From positions 2,244-23,937 of the forward strand of contig DHGE01000136.1 in NCBI GenBank assembly GCA_002402635.1: a DNA stretch of 21,694 bases, read 5' to 3'. A program made the position numbers and the translations under genes. Below, in pieces: positions 1-6,737 of the stretch. The notes beneath the pieces are model-generated. The model did no database searches and was not told the origin of the DNA. It was given only the letters and a program-made list of their open reading frames with translations. Source of the DNA: Deferribacterales bacterium UBA4806 (GTDB lineage Bacteria > Chrysiogenota > Deferribacteres > Deferribacterales > UBA228). Every line of letters begins with the position of its first letter. Positions within the stretch are counted from its first letter, which is position 1.

Positions 1-182
1 CATTTGTTATGGCTGGCATGGTAATATGGCAGGCTTTACCAAAAAAGGCATTTGTAAAAATATTTGCTACTGTAAAAGGGTTCAGCTTACCATTTGTAGA
101 GGCATACTTATCAGGTAAAAAGAGAAAAATCGAAAAAAAGAAGAAAAGAAATAACATAATTATCCTTTTACTCAACCTTTAA
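1..182 (+). CDS. C-terminal fragment of an unidentified protein
   Basis: An open frame (codons from position 3) runs in from the left edge and stops at the TAA at 180-182, giving about 59 residues. The first half is mildly hydrophobic and well formed, with a PFVEAYLSGKK stretch. The tail is a lysine-rich run (KKRKIEKKKKRNN) followed by a short hydrophobic end. The composition looks like a real protein end rather than chance AT-rich sequence, and the stop codon lies in a strong hairpin, as expected at a transcription-unit end. I do not recognise the family. The basic tail could be the cytoplasmic end of a membrane protein. Only the 3' end is visible, so no function is proposed. Confidence 0.55.
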   Translation, partial: FVMAGMVIWQALPKKAFVKIFATVKGFSLPFVEAYLSGKKRKIEKKKKRNNIIILLLNL

Positions 183-213
183 AGGCCTTTGAGATTATTC
201 AAAGGCCTTTAAA
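178..213 (+). terminator. Hairpin terminator-like structure after the first gene
   Basis: A perfect 15-bp inverted repeat (tttaaaggcctttga / tcaaaggcctttaaa) is separated by a 6-nt loop, gattat. It overlaps the stop codon of the upstream gene. The core aaaggccttt is itself a palindrome. No clean U-tract follows; the next bases are A-rich. It could therefore act as an imperfect or bidirectional terminator, or as an mRNA 3'-end stabiliser. Confidence 0.5.
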
Positions 214-255
214 AATATATGATTTATTAAATGATTTTATAGCTCTTACATAATT

Positions 256-746
256 CTATCTTATACACTCTATTGCACTATCTCTTCTTGTGTTATTATC
301 ACCAGTAAAGACTTGTCAAAAGGCTTGAATTCAACCAAAAAATAGATTTTTTTTTTAAAATTCACAATTTGTATTTATTTTTAAGTTTATTTACCATGCA
401 TAATGGAGGACTATGTTCAGTATGTAAGAGTTTATATTCATAGTGCATTCTTGGACTATTTATTGCACTATATATGTCTTTTTTGAAACAAAGCATATTT
501 ACAATTGTTCGCACTGTGGCACTTTTTATCTTATTACTTCTTATATTACTTCCAGAACTCCTCAAGGCCGCATATATATAGATACTTTTTTATAATTGTT
601 GGAGACATCATAGTATGTAATCTCTCCACTGGAGTCCAATTAAAAAAAACTTTAAGATTGAGATTTTCTCCATCTAACTTATCGTTTGCCATGACCTCTG
701 TTCCATGAATAATTATATCTGAACTTTCTCCAATAGATGTTGCAGA
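256..746 (-). pseudogene. ggt: Decayed C-terminal remnant of a gamma-glutamyltransferase gene
   Basis: Read on the minus strand, three segments in three different frames line up in order with the C-terminal part of gamma-glutamyltranspeptidase. Segment 746-546 contains SSDIIIHGTEVMANDKLDGE, resembling the family pattern SSVVVPGTGxxLNNEMDDF, and then MMSPTII, resembling SSMSPTIV. Segment 565-362 contains SSGSN and later DIYSAINSPRMHYE, resembling GSGGSxRI...DIxEAVNSPRxHYE. A third frame gives NLFFG, two in-frame stops, and GDNNTRRDSAI ending at 256, resembling the family ending NLYFGGVHAV...GDxRRDGA. At least two frameshifts and two stops break the gene. The large subunit and the catalytic threonine region are absent. 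In the living enzyme the product cleaves glutathione gamma-glutamyl bonds in the periplasm. This copy cannot make it. Confidence 0.75.
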
Positions 747-999
747 TTAAATGAACAATTTTTAAATAATATAAAAGAAAAATATCTTGTATAAAATCAA
801 AAATTCATATATGTACAGCAAATATAGTATAACTATGGTTGATTTGTTGTATAAAGATTTTAGGGATTATAAGTACTTATTAAATTAAGTATTTGATTTA
901 TTAGACTGGTATGTGCAATTTACTGATAAGAATGAAGTAGTTGTTTTAGATTAGCTTGACTTAATGTATTTTTATTAACTTATCAAAAAGGAGGTTTTT

Positions 1000-2589
1000 A
1001 TGTACAAAAGTATTTATCTCTTGCTTAACAGGAAATGGTGTCCTTATTTATTAACTATTATTATTCAGTTTATTTTACTTTTTATTTGTCCCAACCTTAT
1101 AGCAGGTCAAGGGGAGAATATGAACTATGAGAGAAAAGAAGCATTTAGTGTCGATTGGAAAGAAACGGAGTTCAAAGTTAATGATTTCATAAAATTTAAC
1201 GTTGATGGTTATTGGTGGTGGTATTTACCTGAAATCGAAAATCGTTCAACTATCATGGCTAATTCAGGTTCATTTACTTCAACCAATTCTGGTTCTCAGG
1301 AACTTATTGGTGATAAGGACGTATATATGGGCAGAAAACCATTATACAATTATTTTGACTACAAATCAAATAAACGAGATAAGTTACAGCGTGCTTACAT
1401 GCGGTTAAGACCATGGTTTCACCTTTATACAGGAGACATTCTTTCATTTCACGGAAGAGCAGATATTGCAACAGGCCACTTAGATACTGATGATGGTAAT
1501 CCACATGGTTGGTATCATCAGTGGGACTTTTATTATGCTGAATTAAAGTTAAATGGTTTTGATATTCAGATGGGATCTCTATCCTTTGACGATCCACTTG
1601 ATCCGACATTCCATGACCCAAATCTTCTTGTGTTTTCAAACAGTGGTAGGCTTGATGGTAGAGACATTGCTAGCAATCCTGAGGGATTTGAGGGTATTTT
1701 TGTTTCTAAAAAAAATCTTTTTAAAAATTTTCATCTTCGACTTGGTTATATTAACACAGGCGCACAATTCTTGGGGGATGAAATTAACGCAATTACAGCG
1801 CAAGGAGTATATAATTTTACTGATTCATTATCTTTGATGCTCTATGAGTATGTAATACTTGATAAAAACAATGTGCAATTCAGACAAGGCACTGAAGATG
1901 TGCTTGGTGGGCGCAATTCTCGTTCATTCTATACAGGGGCATATCTTAAACAAACTCCAAAACCCTTTGGCTATACTGCAAATTTTATTTACCAGGGTGG
2001 GAAAATAAGGATTGCCCCTGATGGTGAAAAGCGTTCAATTGATCGTAAGGCATGGCTTCTTCACCTTACAGGTGATTATTTGTTAGCAAAAGAGACTATG
2101 GTTGGCATAAAGTTCGCCCATACTTCAGGGGATACAAATCCTGATGATCATGATTCCAAGGCTTGGTGGGGTGTGAATGCTGATTATATGGGTACAAACT
2201 ATTTTTTTGATAATGGTTATGGTACTACTTTCAATGCTCAGCTAACGGTAATTGATCCTTGGAGTGGTAGAGCACTTGGTATAAATATGGTAGGTCCATA
2301 TTGGAGCACTTCATTAGATTTTATATCGCCTCGGTTAAGTAGGCTGTATTGGGACGGTGGCGTATATTATATTGGAGCATCAAAAAAGAGTCCACTTAAT
2401 GGTAACAGGACTGTTGGAGTTGAAATTGATAGCATGTTTACATATCACATAATGAAAAATAAATTTCTTATCAGGCTAGAGTCAGATATCATAACAGGAG
2501 GGGATCTGTATGAGGCTCCAGAAGGTGTAGATATAGCTACTGCAGAGACATCATGGAAAAACTTGCTTGTAGTAGTTTACAATTTTTGA
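1000..2589 (+). CDS. Outer-membrane porin-like beta-barrel protein
   Basis: This is a 529-residue protein with an N-terminal signal peptide: a basic start, then a hydrophobic stretch at about residues 16-32 and an LIAG cleavage-like site near residue 36. The mature part has no long hydrophobic helix. It alternates polar and aromatic residues in many short beta-strand-like stretches (for example AYMRLRPWFHLYTGD and FYYAELKLNGFDIQMGS) and ends in phenylalanine (VVVYNF), the usual outer-membrane barrel C-terminus read by the BAM machinery. Size and pattern suit a monomeric 16-20 strand porin or an alginate-export-like channel; the substrate cannot be told. The start is fixed by a perfect Shine-Dalgarno AAGGAGG at 988-994, five bases before the ATG. 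It stands alone between the ggt relic and the tRNAs. I see no other gene in 747-999 and no convincing promoter there. Confidence 0.8.
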   Translation: MYKSIYLLLNRKWCPYLLTIIIQFILLFICPNLIAGQGENMNYERKEAFSVDWKETEFKVNDFIKFNVDGYWWWYLPEIENRSTIMANSGSFTSTNSGSQELIGDKDVYMGRKPLYNYFDYKSNKRDKLQRAYMRLRPWFHLYTGDILSFHGRADIATGHLDTDDGNPHGWYHQWDFYYAELKLNGFDIQMGSLSFDDPLDPTFHDPNLLVFSNSGRLDGRDIASNPEGFEGIFVSKKNLFKNFHLRLGYINTGAQFLGDEINAITAQGVYNFTDSLSLMLYEYVILDKNNVQFRQGTEDVLGGRNSRSFYTGAYLKQTPKPFGYTANFIYQGGKIRIAPDGEKRSIDRKAWLLHLTGDYLLAKETMVGIKFAHTSGDTNPDDHDSKAWWGVNADYMGTNYFFDNGYGTTFNAQLTVIDPWSGRALGINMVGPYWSTSLDFISPRLSRLYWDGGVYYIGASKKSPLNGNRTVGVEIDSMFTYHIMKNKFLIRLESDIITGGDLYEAPEGVDIATAETSWKNLLVVVYNF

Positions 2590-2669
2590 TAAAAAGCATA
2601 ATATATTTGTCACTACTGTTATTTATATGGTTAAATAAACCGCCTTATAGATAGATTTGAGATATATTA

Positions 2670-2753
2670 GCCGAAGTGGCGGAACTGGTAGACGCGCAGG
2701 ATTCAGGATTCTGTGGGGTCACACCTGTGGGGGTTCGACTCCCCCCTTCGGCA
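2670..2753 (+). tRNA. tRNA-Leu (anticodon CAG)
   Basis: The sequence folds as an 84-nt class II tRNA. The acceptor arms GCCGAAG (2670-2676) and CTTCGGC (2746-2752) pair perfectly, with discriminator A at 2753. The anticodon stem CAGGA/TTCTG encloses the loop TTCAGGA, giving anticodon CAG. There is a variable arm around GGGGTCACACCT and a T arm GGGGG-TTCGACT-CCCCC. CCA is not encoded. It lies 80 bases after the porin gene. Confidence 0.95.
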
Positions 2754-2784
2754 CTTGATTTATATTGTTTATAAATATTATCTG

Positions 2785-2812
2785 TTGACTTTAATGGATT
2801 ATTTTCTATAAA
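2785..2812 (+). promoter_or_regulatory. Sigma-70-type promoter for tRNA-Arg
   Basis: TTGACT at 2785-2790 and TATAAA at 2807-2812 are separated by 16 bases and end 17 bases before the tRNA-Arg gene. Placement and match to consensus suggest that tRNA-Arg has its own promoter and does not depend on read-through from tRNA-Leu. This is inferred from sequence only. Confidence 0.5.
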
Positions 2813-2829
2813 ATTACGTAACAATTTAA

Positions 2830-2893
<64 letters not shown>

Positions 2894-2903
<10 letters not shown>

Positions 2904-3436
2904 TTTGTTCTTAGGATATCTTCAATTTTCACAGATAAGATATAACGTGCATTATTTTTATTATTTGCAATTGTATAACCTTCATTTTTGAGCTTGTTTA
3001 TAATCGTTTGTTTCAGATTTTTATATTCTTTAGTTGAAATTTTAATAATTGGATAAATATCTTTTTTATCAGCTTCTTTAACTTCCTCTGTTTCCACTAT
3101 AACATAGAAGAAGTGTTTTTTTGTTGGTTTATTATATTTTTTAGTTTTTTTTGATTTTTTTTCATTTGTTTTATTTTTATTTTTTTGTAATATTGCATTT
3201 GTATATTTTTTCAATAATCCTTCAGTATAGACATTTATAATCTTAGTTCTTTCTTTGTTATTATTAACACTCAATTTACTTTTAAGTAAATCAGATACAA
3301 CTTTTGTTGATTCGGAAATGTCTTTCTGGCAGAATATAATGTGCTTTTCAATGGAAATAGTGGGCAGTTCTTTTGCAAATATATTAAAAAAAATTGTTTG
3401 CATTATATAACAACAAATTAATAAATTTTTAAGCAT
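2894..3436 (-). CDS. Small predicted exported protein, lysine-rich, unknown function
   Basis: This is a 180-residue protein with a signal-peptide-like start (hydrophobic residues about 5-20, then NIFAKELP). There is an uninterrupted lysine/asparagine-rich middle (about residues 84-106), followed by a more structured end with a predicted alpha-beta pattern (GYTIANNKNNARYILSVKIED). That end resembles the '...GY..v.d...ADYiL.vki' pattern of several envelope lipoproteins and TraT-like proteins, but there is no lipobox and I cannot assign a family. No clear Shine-Dalgarno precedes the ATG. A TTGTAA-16-TAATAT pair lies so close upstream that a transcript would be nearly leaderless. The TAG stop lies inside the tRNA-Arg gene. 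It is probably real because it stays open through 540 bases of very AT-rich DNA, but the low-complexity middle warrants caution. Confidence 0.6.
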
Positions 3437-3552
3437 ATTAATATATTACAATAATCTTACTACTTTACAATACTTACAATACTATGAGTTTTTCTAAATA
3501 AAATAAATATGTAGAAGAACTTTTTAAGCATTAACTAGTTCTAATTTTATAT

Positions 3553-3580
3553 TTGACAAAACTTGTATGAAAATTAAATT
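3553..3580 (+). promoter_or_regulatory. Sigma-70-type promoter for the DUF362-polyferredoxin operon
   Basis: A consensus TTGACA at 3553-3558 is followed after 16 bases by TAAATT at 3575-3580, 34 bases before the ATG of the DUF362 gene. A Shine-Dalgarno-like GAGAAGG sits at 3601-3607. No other good promoter lies between here and 6127, so it probably drives the whole plus-strand cluster. Confidence 0.45.
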
Positions 3581-3614
3581 AAAAATAATTAATTTTAATA
3601 GAGAAGGTTAAATT

Positions 3615-4535
3615 ATGTATACAATTAACAGAAGGCGCTTTTTAACACTTTCAATTAAAGGATTGGTTATACTTAAAGTGGCACCTTCAAGTCTTTTTGC
3701 TGCCAATGTTAATAATGTAGAAAGTAATGGTATTGCTTCTAAAGTTGTTCAATTAGAAGGAGACAACTGTATTAAATTAATTAATAAATCATTTGATAAG
3801 TTTGGTGGGTTAAATAAGTTTATAAATAAAGGCGATGTAATTACAATTAAGCCTAATATGTCTTTTGCTAAAGAGCCTATTTATGCTGCTAATACAAATC
3901 CTGCAGTAGTTGCTGAAATGGTTAAAATATGTTTTGAAAAGGGAGCAAAAAAAGTATATGTAGTTGATAATACTCTAACGGATTCACGAATGGCTTATCA
4001 ATTAAGTGGAATTGCAAAGGCTGCTGCAACAAATGGAGCAGAGGTTGTATTTCCATTAAATAGATATTTTGAAGAAGTAGATATTAAAGGTAACTTTCTT
4101 AAAAAATGGCAAGTATTTAGGTTCTTTCTAGAGGCTGATAAAATAATTAACATACCCGTTGCAAAACACCATGGCAGTGCTTATCTTTCATGTGCAATGA
4201 AAAATTGGCTTGGTGCTGTTGGTGGGGCTCGTAATAGATTTCATCAGAGTTTGCATCAATCAATATATGAACTTGCAAGTTTTTTTAAACCCACATTAAA
4301 TGTTGTAGATTGCACAAGAGTTTTATTAAGAAATGGGCCTTCTGGGGGCAGTTTGAGAGATGTCAAAGCTTTGAACAAAATATTAATTTCTACTGATCAG
4401 GTAGCAGTAGACTTTGTTGCTGCTAATCTTTTAAATTTCAATATCAGTAAAATTCAATATTTAGCACTTGGCCATAGAAATAAATTAGGGACGATGTTTA
4501 AAAATGATATAGAAATTGTAAAAATAAATGGCTAA
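3615..4535 (+). CDS. DUF362 domain protein with Tat signal peptide
   Basis: This is a 306-residue protein. The N-terminus carries a twin-arginine motif (NRRRFLTLS, residues 5-13), a moderate hydrophobic stretch and an LFAA cleavage-like site near residue 30, so export folded by the Tat system is likely. The rest matches the DUF362 pattern: IKPNMS (about 77-82), TNPAVVAEMVKICFEKGAKK with VVDN (about 94-118), NIPVAKHH, SCAMKNWLG, FHQ, VVDCTRVL and a late STDQVAVD. DUF362 proteins are often fused to or encoded beside 4Fe-4S ferredoxins; their exact reaction is not settled. Here the ferredoxin is the next gene, overlapping by 8 bases. I infer that the two proteins form a periplasmic-facing redox unit. 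The start is supported by GAGAAGG seven bases upstream. Confidence 0.85.
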   Translation: MYTINRRRFLTLSIKGLVILKVAPSSLFAANVNNVESNGIASKVVQLEGDNCIKLINKSFDKFGGLNKFINKGDVITIKPNMSFAKEPIYAANTNPAVVAEMVKICFEKGAKKVYVVDNTLTDSRMAYQLSGIAKAAATNGAEVVFPLNRYFEEVDIKGNFLKKWQVFRFFLEADKIINIPVAKHHGSAYLSCAMKNWLGAVGGARNRFHQSLHQSIYELASFFKPTLNVVDCTRVLLRNGPSGGSLRDVKALNKILISTDQVAVDFVAANLLNFNISKIQYLALGHRNKLGTMFKNDIEIVKING

Positions 4536-6099
4536 ATACAAGAGCTATATTTATTTTAGAAGATTTTCTCAAATATTTTTTCTGCTACTTTTCTTTACCC
4601 TGGCAATAAAAACAACAATAAGCTCAAATATTTTTTCAACAGAACCAGAAATAAGTGGCAATATAAAATACTTTTTAAGTTTTGACCCTCTCATTGCCCT
4701 GGTTGTCCTAATAACAGGTCATGCAATTTTATTGCTTTTCTTATTATCGATAATTACAGTTCTTTTAACAATATTCTGTGGTAGGCTTTTTTGTGGCTTT
4801 ATTTGCCCTTTTGGTACACTTCATCACTTTTTTTCATATATTGGCAGAACTACTTTTTTAAAGAGTAAGAATTTTAAAAGTTATGGATTTAATAAGTGGC
4901 AAAATCTTAAGTACTATATTTTGTTAGTCCTATTGTTATTAGCGCTGTTTAAGGTAAACTTGTCAGGTCTTTTAGATCCATTAAGTTTTTTACTCAGAAG
5001 CCTTGTTTCTTTTGTAATTCCGCTTTTTCAGTATTTAATATATGTTATTGCTCATATGTTTGCCTTTTTTAATATGGATTTTTTTGCATCATATTTGCAG
5101 GGAGATTTAGTATTTAATGTATTTGGTAAGGAAAATATATTTTTTGATCAGACATTTTTAATTGGATTTATTCTATTAAGTCTTCTGTTTCTAGATCTTT
5201 TTATTTATAGATTTTACTGCAGATTCATATGTCCTTTAGGTGCATTGCTAGGTCTTTTATCTTTTAAGTCATTTTTATCTATCAAGCAAAAAGAAGGCTG
5301 CATAAACTGTGCAAAGTGTGAATACTTTTGCTTTGCAGGAGCTAATCCATCAAGCAAGCAATCGTTTAAAAAAAATGAGTGTATGCTTCTTGGCAATTGC
5401 CTAACAGAATGTCCCGTTAATATATTGAATTTTGGGAATGTTGAAAAAAATTCTATAGATTTCCGAAGAAGAGACATCATTTTTGCTGGGCTATCAACGG
5501 TATTTTTAGCTCCACTTCTTAGATATTCCTACAGTGAAGATCGCACGAATAGCCTTTTGATAAGGCCTCCTGGAGCATTAAGGGAAATAGATTTTTTGCA
5601 GAAGTGCATTCGTTGCTCAGCATGCATAAAGGTATGTCCTCAGAATTTTTTGCAGCCATCACTATTTGAAGGCAGATTAGAAGCCCTATGGACGCCTATA
5701 GGGAAGGGCAGATATGGTTATTGTGAATATAATTGTAATTTATGTGGTCAAGTTTGCCCTACTGGAGCTATAAAGGAACTTCCCCTTATTAAGAAGAAAA
5801 AAGTGTCAATAGGAACAGCATTTATTGACAAGAACAGATGCTTGCCCTATGCATTTGGTATTGATTGTGTTGTATGTGAAGAAATGTGCCCTGTTTCACC
5901 AAAGGCCATATACTTTCAGGAATCAGCTTTTGTAAAGCCAGATGGTAGTAAAACTACAATAAAAAATCCAATAGTAATTCCTGACAGCTGCACAGGGTGC
6001 GCTGTTTGTGAAAACAAGTGCCCAGTGCTTGATAAACCAGCTATATATGTAGCATCTATTGGAGAAGACAGGTCAGAAAAAAACCGGTTTTTATTATAA
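4528..6099 (+). CDS. NapH-NapG-like fused membrane polyferredoxin
   Basis: This 523-residue membrane iron-sulfur protein probably passes electrons between the quinone pool and a periplasmic partner. The N-terminal half looks like NapH/MauN: several hydrophobic helices (about 15-30, 55-82, 128-142, 155-180, 209-228), two cysteine turns CGRLFCGFICP (84-94) and CRFICP (231-236), then ferredoxin clusters at C258/261/264/268 and around C285-C295. The C-terminal half looks like NapG/MauM: RPPGALRE (346-353), then clusters at C360/363/366/370, C399/403/406/410, C438/447/450/454 and C488/491/494/498. Between the halves lies FRRRDIIFAGLSTVFLAPLL (312-331), which looks like the Tat signal of a free-standing NapG now embedded inside the protein. 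No nitrate reductase genes are nearby, so a Nap role is not implied. It overlaps the DUF362 gene by 8 bases. Confidence 0.85.
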   Translation: MAKYKSYIYFRRFSQIFFLLLFFTLAIKTTISSNIFSTEPEISGNIKYFLSFDPLIALVVLITGHAILLLFLLSIITVLLTIFCGRLFCGFICPFGTLHHFFSYIGRTTFLKSKNFKSYGFNKWQNLKYYILLVLLLLALFKVNLSGLLDPLSFLLRSLVSFVIPLFQYLIYVIAHMFAFFNMDFFASYLQGDLVFNVFGKENIFFDQTFLIGFILLSLLFLDLFIYRFYCRFICPLGALLGLLSFKSFLSIKQKEGCINCAKCEYFCFAGANPSSKQSFKKNECMLLGNCLTECPVNILNFGNVEKNSIDFRRRDIIFAGLSTVFLAPLLRYSYSEDRTNSLLIRPPGALREIDFLQKCIRCSACIKVCPQNFLQPSLFEGRLEALWTPIGKGRYGYCEYNCNLCGQVCPTGAIKELPLIKKKKVSIGTAFIDKNRCLPYAFGIDCVVCEEMCPVSPKAIYFQESAFVKPDGSKTTIKNPIVIPDSCTGCAVCENKCPVLDKPAIYVASIGEDRSEKNRFLL

Positions 6100-6126
6100 G
6101 ATTGAAATATAAACCATGAGAAACTG

Positions 6127-6732
6127 ATGGACAAATATAAAAAAAGAGCCCTACTTCTTTCTTATATAACAGTAATCTATAATGTTGTGGAAGGCATTCT
6201 ATCTATTTTTGCAGGTCTTTTAGCTGGTAGCTCTGCTTTAATTGGTTTTGCTCTTGATAGTTTTATAGAGTCGTTATCTGGAGTTATCATGGTATGGCGA
6301 TTCTCATATAACAAAAAAGTTATAGATCAGGAAAAAGAAGAAAAAATTGAACAAAGAGCCGAATTTTTTGTTGGTATAACCTTTTTTATATTGGGCTCTT
6401 ATGTGCTTTACGAAGCTTTAGAAAAGCTTATTCATAAGAGCACTGTTGAACCGAGTCTTCTTGGAATTATAATTGCTATAGCTTCAATAATATTTATGCC
6501 AATATTATTTTTTATGAAATATAAAACAGGTAAAATTATCGGCAGCAAAGCTTTAATTGCAGATTCTAAGGAGACACTTGCCTGCACATTTCTTTCGTGT
6601 GTATTACTGTTTGGATTATTAATGAATTATATATTTTCAAAACCCCAGGCTGATTCTATTGCTGCTATTATTATAGTAATATATCTTTTTAAAGAAGGCT
6701 ATTCTACAATCAAAGAAAGCCTTGAAAAATAA
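6127..6732 (+). CDS. Small cation-diffusion-facilitator-like membrane protein
   Basis: This is a 201-residue protein that is almost entirely membrane-embedded, with about six hydrophobic segments. Segments 1-2 carry NVVEG (19-23) and IGFALDSFIE (39-48), the latter matching the CDF-superfamily GFxxDSxIE pattern. A second CDF-like element, SKALIADSKET, precedes the last two helices. In CDF transporters, acidic residues at these points bind Zn2+, Mn2+ or Fe2+ for proton-coupled export. The cytoplasmic C-terminal metal-sensing domain of ordinary CDF proteins is absent, so it resembles the shorter TMEM163-like members. It starts 27 bases after the polyferredoxin gene and is probably cotranscribed. 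Only a weak GAG-type ribosome site is visible. It ends 5 bases from the end of valS on the other strand. The metal substrate is unknown. Confidence 0.75.
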   Translation: MDKYKKRALLLSYITVIYNVVEGILSIFAGLLAGSSALIGFALDSFIESLSGVIMVWRFSYNKKVIDQEKEEKIEQRAEFFVGITFFILGSYVLYEALEKLIHKSTVEPSLLGIIIAIASIIFMPILFFMKYKTGKIIGSKALIADSKETLACTFLSCVLLFGLLMNYIFSKPQADSIAAIIIVIYLFKEGYSTIKESLEK

Positions 6733-6737
6733 AATTA

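Noticed and set aside
362..565. A 67-codon minus-strand open frame as an independent small gene
   Set aside because: Its sequence is the middle segment of the decayed gamma-glutamyltransferase, so it is folded into the pseudogene.
505..708. A 67-codon plus-strand open frame
   Set aside because: It is antisense to the ggt relic, whose conserved motifs explain the open frame; there is no ribosome site and the protein has no recognisable pattern.
835..888. Short ATG-started frame of 17 codons and nearby peptide-like stretches before the porin gene
   Set aside because: Too short, no ribosome site, no family match; probably chance in AT-rich DNA.
2607..2636. Promoter for tRNA-Leu (TTGTCA-18-TTAAAT)
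   Set aside because: Spacing and -10 match are too weak to list as a feature, although some promoter for tRNA-Leu must exist.
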